A stretch of 64,000 bases of DNA from Lachnospiraceae bacterium AB2028 (GTDB lineage Bacteria > Bacillota > Clostridia > Lachnospirales > Lachnospiraceae). Shown one piece after another: positions 32,764-40,694 of this stretch. The stretch is from the NCBI GenBank assembly GCA_000621425.1, contig JHYJ01000003.1, positions 284,913 through 348,912 of the forward strand, given 5' to 3'. The notes under the pieces were generated by a model. That model saw nothing but the letters and a program-made list of their open reading frames with translations, made no database searches and had not been told where the DNA came from. Both the position numbers and the translations under genes were made by a program. Position 1 is the first letter of the stretch. The number at the start of each line of letters is the position of its first letter.

Positions 32764-33259
32764 TTACTTCAAAGTTTTTTATTCCTATTTCGAATAAATT
32801 CTTAATTTCTGTTTCCTTCGGAACCTTTGCCAGATAAATCTGATCATTATCCAAATCAAATTCTACAATCTTTTCTTCACAGTCCCAACATGAAGGTAAG
32901 TCATTCAAATAGTCCACAGGATCCTCTTTCCAATCTAACTGAAGAATATAATCCTTATCCACCAAAAGATTTACAATTACAAATCCCAGATTTCCTTCAG
33001 CCTTTTCCTCACTGAATTCTTCAACCGTAAACCAGATTTCCTGAAGATTGTATTTCTCCCAGAATTCTTTATCACTTAAAGTATTGTAATCGTCAATAGC
33101 CTGTTTGATATAATCCCTGTATTCATCAGGAATAATGGATTCTAATTCAGAACAATCACTCGTCGTGTTTTTCTGAACATTGTCTTTTACATTTTCTGAG
33201 TTATCAGGCTCTTTTGTTTCTATCACTTCTTTCTTATCAAATATATCAAACAATCCCAT
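32756..33259 (-). CDS. Hypothetical acidic protein, immunity-like context
   Basis: 167 aa. Starts with MGLFDIFDKKE, a common opening of small cytoplasmic proteins, then a low-complexity linker to residue 35 and an acidic globular domain rich in Trp and Tyr (FWEKYNLQEIWFTVEEF, CWDCEEKIVEFDLDN). GGAGG precedes the ATG. Size, acidity and neighbours (Imm1 gene, toxin tail) suggest an immunity-type protein, but no named family was recognised. Confidence 0.65.
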   Translation of the reverse strand: MGLFDIFDKKEVIETKEPDNSENVKDNVQKNTTSDCSELESIIPDEYRDYIKQAIDDYNTLSDKEFWEKYNLQEIWFTVEEFSEEKAEGNLGFVIVNLLVDKDYILQLDWKEDPVDYLNDLPSCWDCEEKIVEFDLDNDQIYLAKVPKETEIKNLFEIGIKNFEVNA

Positions 33260-33328
33260 AGTTATTTCCTCCTTTGATTACTACTTTTTCTTATAAGGAC
33301 TCTATTTAAATTCCATTAACTGCTTCAA

Positions 33329-33469
33329 TTAATCAGCCAGGTATTCTTTCAATTTTTTCAGCGCTTCCTGTCCATCATCAAATCCTAAAATTGAATATGT
33401 ATCGCAATAACTATCATCAGTAGCTTTAACATAAAAGAATGATTCAATGGTTAATCCTTTGATAATCAT
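33329..33469 (-). pseudogene. Short remnant open frame
   Basis: 46 codons, MIIKGLTIESFFYVKATDDS to LKKLKEYLAD. An in-frame upstream ATG with GGAG (ATG GAA GAA TAA) is cut off by a stop at its fourth codon, four codons before this ATG, so the present frame looks like a gene broken near its start. It could still be read by reinitiation. Family unknown. Confidence 0.35.
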
Positions 33470-33515
33470 CTTATATAATTATTCTTCCATATTTTGTTAC
33501 TCCAAAATATATTTC

Positions 33516-33902
33516 TTAATATAACTGATCCCATTGAATGGAATCTGACCGGGTATTATTACGATAATAATCCATAAGCACAGTTAGTGCACTTTCCTTA
33601 TCTATAACCTGACTGTTATCAATTTCATACTGCCCGTCACAAAAAGAAACTATTCCCTGTTTTGAATCGCCACTATATGATACATAACAGCTTTCATCAT
33701 CACCATAGTAATTAAGAGTGGCCGCATTTTGATTAACCAATAGACTCATGCACGGACATTCATCCCTGTCCCCGGTCATGGAAATCCAGACTTCAGCTGA
33801 TTCCAGCGACAACAGTTCTCTTATTGTTTTTTCATACTGGTCAGCATCATTGCAGGATATATTATTGTGGCCAACAGTTACTATCATTTTATTCCCCGAC
33901 AT
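33516..33902 (-). CDS. Imm1-like immunity protein
   Basis: 128 aa. The central NYYGDDESCYVSYS and the C-terminal CDGQYEIDNSQVIDKESALT with a final SIQWDQLY follow the pattern of Imm1 family proteins, which neutralise deaminase-type toxins of polymorphic systems. Directly upstream lies a stop-bounded fragment that resembles a toxin tail (33921-34094). No full toxin or secretion gene is in the window, so this is an orphan immunity gene. Confidence 0.75.
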   Translation of the reverse strand: MSGNKMIVTVGHNNISCNDADQYEKTIRELLSLESAEVWISMTGDRDECPCMSLLVNQNAATLNYYGDDESCYVSYSGDSKQGIVSFCDGQYEIDNSQVIDKESALTVLMDYYRNNTRSDSIQWDQLY

Positions 33903-33920
33903 TAATCATCATGTTTTATA

Positions 33921-34094
33921 TTAAACACTAGAATCCTCAACTATTTTATCAAATTCATCCTTATTTCCGCTAAACTTCAGAAAAGATTCTTCTAAATGAT
34001 CGAAAATATTATCATCCACCAGCTCAATAGGCTCCGGAAAAAATTTTGCCCCCTGCGATTCAAAGGCCCCCCGGCAAATATATGCGTGATCACG
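33921..34094 (-). pseudogene. C-terminal fragment of a lost gene, probably a toxin, upstream of imm1-like gene
   Basis: 57 protein-like codons, RDHAYICRGAFESQGAKFFP to DEFDKIVEDSSV, open to a TGA on the 5' side with no start codon or ribosome site. Its stop lies 19 bases before the Imm1-like start, the usual place of the cognate toxin. A toxin tail is therefore the best guess, from position only. Confidence 0.5.
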
Positions 34095-34114
34095 TCAAAG
34101 GTATTATCTATCCT

Positions 34115-34933
34115 CTACAGCGCATCCTTAGGACAGGCTCTTGTGCACTCCATACACAGTATGCATTCGGTTCCGTTTAGACGCTTTCTTGAATTGTCAG
34201 TGATCTTTACATTCATCGGGCATACCCTTTCACATTTTCCGCAGGAAACACACTTGCTCTTGTCACACTTTATCCTGAACAGTGAAAAATAACTCATAGG
34301 CTTCAGGAATACTGTGATAGGACATACATATTTGCAGAAAGCCCGGTTGTCCTTAAATATAAAGGCAAGGGCAATACCAACTATATAATATAGAACATTC
34401 CCGATGATGAATGCCCAAAACATTATTTTCTCAATATTTCCCACATGGCTCAGAAACAGCGCAGCCACAAATATAACAGATAAAGCGAAAGTTATATACC
34501 TTATCCAGCCAATCTTTTTTCTGGGTGCCTTCGGTATCTTGTACGGAAGGAAGTCCAGCACCATGGCTGTCCAGCAGGCAAATCCACACCACCCTCTTCC
34601 AAAAATCAGGGGACCAAATATCTTGGCTACCGCATAGTGAATAGTCGCCGCCTCAAACACCCCGGTAAAAAGGTAGTACCAAAACCCTTCTATCTGCATG
34701 TTTTCATTGCATATAAGTCCCAGGTATATCAGCATATAGCTACCGACAAGCAGCTGAACTATCCTTCTTGCATACTTATATTTCCGGACAAACAGAAACA
34801 TACCTAAGGAAACAGACATTCCGATATAGCTGAAATTAATAAGGTAAAACAGATTATTCTTCGTAAGCCATAGTGTAACTGCTACAGTTTCAAATATAAC
34901 CAGCATCACTACAGGCAAAATATATTTCTTCAT
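34115..34933 (-). CDS. Membrane protein with two [4Fe-4S] ferredoxin sites (NapH/CcoG-like)
   Basis: 272 aa. About six helices in the first 200 residues, including GRGWCGFACWTAM and CKYVCPITVFLKP Cys pairs typical of polyferredoxin membrane proteins. The tail has two CxxCxxCxxxCP motifs (CVSCGKCERVCP and CILCMECTRACP). It probably passes electrons at the membrane. The C-terminal half is nearly identical in design to a truncated copy at 49894-50262. The upstream neighbour is a DUF3021 remnant, so this copy has lost its regulator genes. Confidence 0.87.
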   Translation of the reverse strand: MKKYILPVVMLVIFETVAVTLWLTKNNLFYLINFSYIGMSVSLGMFLFVRKYKYARRIVQLLVGSYMLIYLGLICNENMQIEGFWYYLFTGVFEAATIHYAVAKIFGPLIFGRGWCGFACWTAMVLDFLPYKIPKAPRKKIGWIRYITFALSVIFVAALFLSHVGNIEKIMFWAFIIGNVLYYIVGIALAFIFKDNRAFCKYVCPITVFLKPMSYFSLFRIKCDKSKCVSCGKCERVCPMNVKITDNSRKRLNGTECILCMECTRACPKDAL

Positions 34934-35136
34934 TATTCACCTTTTTTATACCTTTCCAAAGCCTGATCCATCTTAAGGTTTTCCGCCTTTTCTCTTGCCC
35001 TGCTTATCACAACGGCAACAGCAGAACATATCGCAAACGATACCAAAAATCTGATCCAGGCTTTTACATCATTAAGCGGAAACCACTTAAAGATTACAAC
35101 AAACAAAACAATAACTATCGTAACAGCAAATAACAC
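34933..35136 (-). pseudogene. Truncated DUF3021 membrane protein
   Basis: 67 codons from a GTG, aligning to the last 65 residues of the DUF3021 protein at 50264-50737: KWFPLNDVKAWIRFLVSFAI against NWFPTRDMTAWLGFIISYAL, and AENLKMDQALERYKK against AENTKMQEALDKYNR. The first 90 or so residues are missing and there is no ribosome site at the GTG. It touches the ferredoxin gene start, as an intact operon would. Confidence 0.75.
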
Positions 35137-35292
35137 TTCGACTCGGATCCTAAGGAGAATATACCCCTGCAGGAAGTTATGCGCAATATGGATTTTACTT
35201 AAGTTGCCATTTATCCCACATGAGATGCCATTTATTTCCCGCTATGTTCATTTTAGCTGATCCTTTATTATTTCAATCCCTTACATTCCGTG

Positions 35293-35859
35293 CTATACGA
35301 CACCATACACCACCACTCCCAATAACGCTGAAACAACTATAAGCATGATGGGTGACATTTTTTTCTTCAGTACTTTTCGTGAACCGAAATATAATACCGC
35401 CAGTATGATTGTTATGAACAAAGGCCATAGGTCTGCAGGCCGGCAACACAATGGTGCAACACAGTTATTCCATATCATATAGCATCCGGTAGCCGCTATG
35501 ATTCCTGTAATGCAGGGCTTTAATCCGCGAAGAATTGCCTGCACATATTTATTTCCAAGCATCTTCCTCAAAAGAACCATGATCAGCAGTATTATAAAGA
35601 AAGCCGGAAGAACAACGGTGAATGTTGCGATAATCCCACCAAGAACACCTGCCTGGCTGGTTCCGACATAGGTTGCAAGATTGACCATGATCGGCCCCGG
35701 AGTACTTTCGCTTATGGCGATCATATTTGTTAATGTATCTTCGTCCAGCCATCCATATGAAAGTACTACATCCCTGATCAGGGGAATTGCTGCGTATGCA
35801 CCTCCAAAGGAGAATAATCCAACAGTCAGAAATCCTACAAACAGTTCAAGATAAATCAT
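35293..35859 (-). CDS. Chromate transporter half protein (CHR, second)
   Basis: 188 aa with the CHR-domain signature FSFGGAYAAIPLI near the start and ISESTPGPIMVNLATYVG at about 49-66, and six helices. Short-chain CHR proteins act as heterodimers coded by adjacent gene pairs, as here: its ATG overlaps the partner stop by four bases. Exports chromate or a related oxyanion in characterised members. The natural substrate here is unknown. Confidence 0.9.
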   Translation of the reverse strand: MIYLELFVGFLTVGLFSFGGAYAAIPLIRDVVLSYGWLDEDTLTNMIAISESTPGPIMVNLATYVGTSQAGVLGGIIATFTVVLPAFFIILLIMVLLRKMLGNKYVQAILRGLKPCITGIIAATGCYMIWNNCVAPLCCRPADLWPLFITIILAVLYFGSRKVLKKKMSPIMLIVVSALLGVVVYGVV

Positions 35860-36440
35860 TTCTTGTCACCACCTTTCTCAGATGGCGCGCCCTGAATTAT
35901 GAAGACAACCAGACTGACAACCGCAGCAATCAGCATAAGAAATATTGATGAAAAATTCCATGCGAAAATACTGATCAAAAACATAGCCACAAAAGAGCAG
36001 CCCATGATCACACAGGGAACAACTTTCTTTTTCATCTTTATGAACATATTGATCCCGGCATCAAGAATAAGTATTCCAACCGCAATCCTTATTCCTTTAA
36101 ATGCATTTGCGATCCATGTGATCTCAAGAAAGTTATCCAAAAAAACCGAGATCAGATAAATGATGATAAAAGACGGCAACACAACACCCAGTGTGGCTGC
36201 TATGGCTCCCCATATTCCCTTCGTCTTGTAACCGACATAAGTTGCACAGTTGATCGCTATCGGTCCGGGAGTGGATTCGGCAATCACTGCGACTTCCATC
36301 ATTTCATCATGTGTGATCCATTTCTTCTGCTCCACACATATATTCTCTATGATCGAGATCATGGCATATCCTCCGCCAAAGGTAAATAAGCCAATCTTCG
36401 CAAATGTAAGAAACAGAGTCAGTATCATAAACTTTCCCAT
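35856..36440 (-). CDS. Chromate transporter half protein (CHR, first)
   Basis: 194 aa. CHR motifs FTFGGGYAMISII and IAESTPGPIAINCATYVGYK are visible, with six helices and a short charged tail. Forms a pair with the gene at 35293. A fragment of another gene ends inside its first codons (36425-36544), pointing to a past deletion upstream of this operon. Confidence 0.9.
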   Translation of the reverse strand: MGKFMILTLFLTFAKIGLFTFGGGYAMISIIENICVEQKKWITHDEMMEVAVIAESTPGPIAINCATYVGYKTKGIWGAIAATLGVVLPSFIIIYLISVFLDNFLEITWIANAFKGIRIAVGILILDAGINMFIKMKKKVVPCVIMGCSFVAMFLISIFAWNFSSIFLMLIAAVVSLVVFIIQGAPSEKGGDKK

Positions 36441-36544
36441 TCTTTTTTCAAAATAGCATACTGATAAGTATTCTCATATCTCGGTGTTCCGTCCGGATTT
36501 TTTACAAAGCTGATAAACTTTTTAAAAAACTTTCCTGACCCGGA
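36425..36544 (-). pseudogene. C-terminal fragment of an unknown gene
   Basis: 39 codons, bounded by TAG upstream and TGA downstream, reading FFKKFISFVKNPDGTPRY to LKKEWESL. It is plausible protein sequence without a start. Its stop overlaps the start of the CHR gene, as if it were the end of a lost operon gene. Family unknown. Confidence 0.4.
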
Positions 36545-36791
36545 CTAACCTAATGTGATTATACAATATATCACACATCTATTTCATCCAGAGATCAGAT
36601 CGTAGAGGCAATGTATGACTTCCTGCGGGAATATAGATTCAGCAGCGATTTCTTTTGCAATGACCATCAGCTCATTACTAAATTACAAATGTGACCAGGA
36701 AAACGCCGGCATGAAGAAGGATGAAAAAAATGATGCAGGATCACATAGACGAATTCTGCAGGATATTAAGAATATTCGCATTCCGGATCAA
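36545..36791. other. Intergenic stretch with unclear coding traces
   Basis: Possible scraps on the plus strand (MYDFLREYRFSSDFFCNDHQ, 36611-36690) but no ribosome site, family or promoter was recognised. Reported only so that the gap is described. Confidence 0.25.
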
Positions 36792-37616
36792 TCATTCAGA
36801 CATACAGTAGATCAGTATTGCCTGCTGTACCTTCAAAAGGCTGTTCTTAAATTCATATCCGACAAAGAAATCCGAATCAATTACATCCGCTGATACATCT
36901 TCACCACGATAGAATGGCGGGCACGGGTTAAGGACTGCTCCTTTGTTTGCCAGCTCCATAACATCCTTTGTGATCATATACTCTCCAAAGTCCTTAAGAA
37001 AAGACTGCGGAATAGCATCTGTGCAGATAATATCTTTTCCCTTAATTATTTCTTTTAGATTATTGCTATGCTTAACACCCGGTATAGCGTATTCATCAGG
37101 ACTGCAGTGGGTCAAAGAAAATCCGAAGGCCTCGGAGGCTTCCTTCCACTCTTTTCCTATATTTCCCGGAGTTCCGACAAACAGGTATTCATCATCCAGA
37201 TAATTTGCCCGCATCTTAGAAAGAGCGTACAGGTCAGACATCATCTCACAGGGATGATTGTCCTTTGTTAAAGCATTTACAACAGGAATATCCATAGCTT
37301 TAGCCATCTCCTCAAGCTTTTTGATATCCTGATGTCTCACAATGACAGCGTCTGCCCAGTTCTGAAGATATCCGCACACATCTTTTATCTCTTCTTTTTT
37401 ATCTAATGTGGCCGGATCAAATAATATTGACTGACCACCAAGAAGATAAATTCCCTTTTCAAAAGAGACCCTGGTCCGTATGCTGCTTTCCGGAAAAAAC
37501 ATCACGACAGTTTTGCCTTCTAAAAATCCGGCATACTTATCGATATTATCCGCTATATTAAAAATCTCTAAAAGTTCCTCTAAATTAAAATCCGTCAGCC
37601 TGATAAATGATCTCAT
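36792..37616 (-). CDS. Carbamoyltransferase of the ornithine/aspartate family
   Basis: 274 aa. The carbamoyl-phosphate loop is FFPESSIRTRVSFE at about 40-53 (SxRTR kept, but Ile where Gly or Thr is usual). VRHQD and HPCEMMSDL near 133-141 match the family, the HPC form pointing to ornithine rather than aspartate transferase. The late motif NPCPPFYRGEDV stands where HCLPxxRGxEV is expected. Short for ornithine transferase (about 305-330). Reaction likely carbamoyl phosphate plus an amino compound. Exact acceptor uncertain. Single gene, no other arginine genes nearby. Confidence 0.8.
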   Translation of the reverse strand: MRSFIRLTDFNLEELLEIFNIADNIDKYAGFLEGKTVVMFFPESSIRTRVSFEKGIYLLGGQSILFDPATLDKKEEIKDVCGYLQNWADAVIVRHQDIKKLEEMAKAMDIPVVNALTKDNHPCEMMSDLYALSKMRANYLDDEYLFVGTPGNIGKEWKEASEAFGFSLTHCSPDEYAIPGVKHSNNLKEIIKGKDIICTDAIPQSFLKDFGEYMITKDVMELANKGAVLNPCPPFYRGEDVSADVIDSDFFVGYEFKNSLLKVQQAILIYCMSE

Positions 37617-37622
37617 TTTTCC

Positions 37623-38615
37623 TTACCCCACTGTAGCGATAGGTTCAGCTGTAATTCCTAATGGTTCACAGATCTTTCTGAGTTTTTCAGCATCTTTATC
37701 ATTGCCGAAAATGAGCATTTTCTTCAGATTCTTAAACTGCTTAAGCTCGGCCTCTGTAAGTGTATTAAAATCAAAGCGGTCATCCCTGCCATCCCACTCA
37801 GGTGCTATATTCATATAGATTTCATCAGCGCCATCCATATTGATCTCGGTCACAAAATCAGCCAGGCTGACAGGAATCGGCAGTTCCTTAAAATAATTTA
37901 CAGCAGCCTTCACATTCTTGTCAGTTTCAAGATTCCATTTTCCTTTCTTAAAGGCCATGTAATCATATATATCAAAATACGGTTTCAGTACATCTTGGTT
38001 ATACATAAGCTCATTTATAACAGCAAGCTTAAAGTTAAATGTATCAAATACCAGGCATTCTTCATCCGGCATTACTATACTATAATCCACCTTACTTCTC
38101 GGTCTTTCAGGCTCAAAGGAAATGATAATATCCTTTGCCAAAGTGTCTCCGTCATAAAACGGTTCATCATCTTCAGTAACAATATTAGTCAGTACCTGTA
38201 TATACTTTTTCTCCTTGCTATTAAGAAGTGGCTGACATCCGTAACCAAGTATAGACTTCCATGTTTTATCTTTATCGATCTTCTCGCCTAAAACAGTAAG
38301 ATTACCTGCATAATTCTTTTCGCATTTAGTATCCTTGAAATCATATACGGATTCCCCGGTTACATACAATGTCACCCCTACGATATTATGATCTTTATCC
38401 TTATATGCTTTTTTTCTTTTAAGATTACTCAGATATTCCGGAGAGCCATCAAACGCCAGTCCCAGCTCATCATAATAATATGATGTCTGCATATCCTCAT
38501 CTTCAACAATCCTGGCTTCACCCAGAACTTCTTCTATTTCTTTATAGGACATTGGGAAATCTAAAACATGGCCATTCACGTTAATTCCCGAATTTAAAAC
38601 ATCTATAGTATTCAT
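37623..38615 (-). CDS. Hypothetical two-domain protein (DUF7738/DUF6892-like)
   Basis: 330 aa. The N-terminal part (INVNGHVLDFPMSYKEIEEV and YYYDELGLAFDGSPEYLSNL) looks like a recurrent clostridial domain that I recall as DUF7738, and the C-terminal part (ECLVFDTFNFKLAVINELMY) like DUF6892; both names are from memory. Soluble and acidic. No catalytic motif. Seven bases separate it from the carbamoyltransferase gene, so they may be cotranscribed. Confidence 0.6.
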   Translation of the reverse strand: MNTIDVLNSGINVNGHVLDFPMSYKEIEEVLGEARIVEDEDMQTSYYYDELGLAFDGSPEYLSNLKRKKAYKDKDHNIVGVTLYVTGESVYDFKDTKCEKNYAGNLTVLGEKIDKDKTWKSILGYGCQPLLNSKEKKYIQVLTNIVTEDDEPFYDGDTLAKDIIISFEPERPRSKVDYSIVMPDEECLVFDTFNFKLAVINELMYNQDVLKPYFDIYDYMAFKKGKWNLETDKNVKAAVNYFKELPIPVSLADFVTEINMDGADEIYMNIAPEWDGRDDRFDFNTLTEAELKQFKNLKKMLIFGNDKDAEKLRKICEPLGITAEPIATVG

Positions 38616-38625
38616 TGAATCCTCT

Positions 38626-38787
38626 CTAACAGTTTTTCTCCTCAGGCCTCTTTGTTTTTGTGATTCTTTTCTTTATTAAATTTATCACAAATACAAAACC
38701 TGCTGTATAGTTTATGAAAATATCCCTGTAGGCTGTTGAAGCAAGCTCTACTGTCAGTCCCCCTCCTTTTTTCAATGTTATTCGTAA
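38626..38787 (-). pseudogene. C-terminal fragment of a membrane protein gene
   Basis: 53 codons between a TAA and a TAG, containing LTVELASTAYRDIFINYTAG and the hydrophobic helix FVFVINLIKKR, then a basic tail. No start codon or ribosome site. It ends 11 bases before the start of the gene at 37623-38615, as a truncated upstream operon member would. Confidence 0.4.
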
Positions 38788-38893
38788 TTATTGTTTCTTT
38801 AATGAAAGGATTTTATTTTCTAACCCTTTACTGAACTAAAGATAATTCATTTTTATAAACTAAAACTTATCAGTCTGGTAATTACTTATATGC

Positions 38894-39373
38894 TCATATT
38901 CTGATCAGATTGAGTTCCTGTATCGCGGCAATAGTTGCTAATGCACAGACAAATATACCGCTGAATTTTAAATCAATAATCGATAGTGTTAATGGCAAAA
39001 GAAACAACACTATGCCTGTCAGTTTATTCATCATGGTATGTGCAGCAATAAGTTCTTTTTGCACAACATATCCGGCTACTATATTGATCACTTTAAGCAG
39101 TGCTATGACAACGATCCAAATAATAAGCCATGCCGGAATATCAACCACCGGGATTATCTTCATCAGGCATACTGTTACTAAAGCAAAATCAGCCACTGTA
39201 TCCAGTTTGGATCCAAAGTCGCTTACAGTTCCTGTTTTTCTCGCAACTGTTCCATCAACCATATCACTGAATCCTGCAGTCAGATACAGAACATAAAATG
39301 CCGGAGAAAACACGGGGACGATCAACAATCCGATACTGCAGATAATTCGTGCAATGGTGATGATATTTGCCAT
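38894..39373 (-). CDS. CDP-alcohol phosphatidyltransferase family protein
   Basis: 159 aa from ATG 39371-39373 (MANIITIARI). The CDP-alcohol signature is complete: DMVDGTVARKTGTVSDFGSK followed by LDTVAD (pattern DG-AR-G-D-D). About five or six helices. It joins a CDP-linked lipid head or diacylglycerol to an alcohol in phospholipid synthesis. Closest in layout to PgsA/PssA. It follows the VOC gene with the stop and start overlapping. An in-frame TTG nine codons earlier lies inside that gene and is less likely. Confidence 0.85.
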   Translation of the reverse strand: MANIITIARIICSIGLLIVPVFSPAFYVLYLTAGFSDMVDGTVARKTGTVSDFGSKLDTVADFALVTVCLMKIIPVVDIPAWLIIWIVVIALLKVINIVAGYVVQKELIAAHTMMNKLTGIVLFLLPLTLSIIDLKFSGIFVCALATIAAIQELNLIRI

Positions 39374-39374
39374 A

Positions 39375-39737
39375 TTACATCGGTGTCCCCACTTCAATCA
39401 GATTCCCATCCGGATCGTAGAAACGAACCACTTTCTGTCCCCAGCTGTGCGTCATAAGCCTGTTAGCAAACTTGACCTCAGGATAATAATCCTCAAGCTT
39501 TCTAACGAATCCTTCTATATCACTTTCCTCAAAATAAAGCTCACTGGAATTGCTCTCCGGGATAATTTCTTTTCCGAGAAATCCGGTCCAGTACTTCTCT
39601 TCCTGTAATACAAGCCCTTCTGTAAGAATCATATTTCCATCATTATCAAGAAGCACTTCCAGACCAAACAGATCGTGATAAAACTGTTTAGATTTTTCAA
39701 TGTCCTTTACCACTATCAGCACATTCTTTAATTTCAT
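39375..39737 (-). CDS. VOC family (glyoxalase-like) protein
   Basis: 120 aa with two paired beta-alpha-beta-beta-beta units. VLIVVKDIEKSKQFYHDLFG opens the first; VVRFYDPDGNLIEVGTPM closes the second. The typical metal Glu (LIEVG) is present. Such proteins cover glyoxalase, fosfomycin and bleomycin resistance roles, and this one cannot be placed further. Confidence 0.85.
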   Translation of the reverse strand: MKLKNVLIVVKDIEKSKQFYHDLFGLEVLLDNDGNMILTEGLVLQEEKYWTGFLGKEIIPESNSSELYFEESDIEGFVRKLEDYYPEVKFANRLMTHSWGQKVVRFYDPDGNLIEVGTPM

Positions 39738-39823
39738 TAATATTCGCTCCTGACCATCCGGTCATTTTACGGCAATATCCATTCTTAATAAACTCTTTTA
39801 ATCCGTTATTATTTTCATCTATA

Positions 39824-40051
39824 TCAAAAATCCCGACCTGTGCCTGAGACCTTCCATTCTGCAGGGATTGTGTATGCGTCTGTCATCATCATAACTTCCT
39901 CAGGGGCCAATATTTTGTATACATCAAGATTCTCAATCAAAAATGGTTCGCCCATATAGATTTTTCTTTCTAATCTGGCGTAACTTTCTCTTTCTAATGT
40001 GCCACGGAACTCAACTTGACGTCCGTCATACAGTATACAGAACAACCGCAC
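39824..40051 (-). CDS. Small hypothetical protein
   Basis: 75 aa, starting MRLFCILYDGRQVEFRGTLE. No membrane helix and no recognised motif. Codon use looks like its neighbours. It is a lone small gene after the VOC gene. Confidence 0.5.
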   Translation of the reverse strand: MRLFCILYDGRQVEFRGTLERESYARLERKIYMGEPFLIENLDVYKILAPEEVMMMTDAYTIPAEWKVSGTGRDF

Positions 40052-40102
40052 AGTACCGAAAACATAACGGTTATCGTTGTAAGATACCTCCTATTTGACA
40101 TA

Positions 40103-40447
40103 TTAAGTATACCATCTGTTTACCGCACAATTTCTCTTTTGCTTCGTTGTGTCTTCGTTTTGAGAAGAATTGCGATTAATCTTTACACATGAGATGATGA
40201 ATAGAAACAAGGCTGTTGGCAAAGGTATTATGTAAAAAGGAAGGAAGATTCCAACATCTAAAAATGCTCCCTCCATCCAGTTATGAATATCTATTCCAAG
40301 TGCAGGATACGGATAAGACCCCTGATAATTAAAATTTCTGATCATGGCAACAATGACAAACACAATAAAAGTCAACAGCAATACAACTGTGACCAGTCTG
40401 ACAATCTTCCATACTATCATTTTATTATTGTTCAAATTTTTCCCCAC
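40103..40447 (-). CDS. Small membrane protein
   Basis: 114 aa with two hydrophobic helices (about 12-33 and 66-90) separated by an aromatic outward loop (NFNYQGSYPYPALGIDIHNW). The tail is Lys/Asn rich. Function unknown. Confidence 0.6.
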   Translation of the reverse strand: MGKNLNNNKMIVWKIVRLVTVVLLLTFIVFVIVAMIRNFNYQGSYPYPALGIDIHNWMEGAFLDVGIFLPFYIIPLPTALFLFIISCVKINRNSSQNEDTTKQKRNCAVNRWYT

Positions 40448-40459
40448 CTTTTAAATTTC

Positions 40460-40485
40460 AAATGCGTTGCTCATTCGCATTCCGT
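40460..40485 (-). repeat. Partial, inverted copy of the 98-base palindromic repeat
   Basis: AAATGCG-T-TGC-TCATTCGCATTCCG matches the reverse complement of the right end of the repeat at 42075-42172 with three differences. It sits directly upstream of the small membrane protein gene. Confidence 0.5.
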
Positions 40486-40672
40486 TCTCATAATTACTAT
40501 CGTCCGTTCCTTGCAACGGCAATAAATCCCATTTCATAAACCTCTGCTAATTAAGAAAATCACTATATTCCATCCCTACAAAACAAATTATACATAATGC
40601 AGATTAAGGGCGATAGTGAGAAAAGGAATATCTTGAATATGACAAAAGTCACATGTTAATTTAAATACAACA

Positions 40673-40694
40673 AAAGAGCACTTCAGTGCTCTTT
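40673..40694 (-). terminator. Terminator overlapping the end of the ketopantoate reductase gene
   Basis: AAAGAGCACT and AGTGCTCTTT form a perfect 10-bp stem whose two-base loop lies in the stop codon region. On the minus strand TTTTGTTG follows. Confidence 0.85.

Noticed and set aside
36615-36893. A plus-strand gene of 92 codons opposite the carbamoyltransferase end
   Set aside because: Its second half overlaps the strongly supported carbamoyltransferase on the other strand, and no ribosome site or family match is visible.
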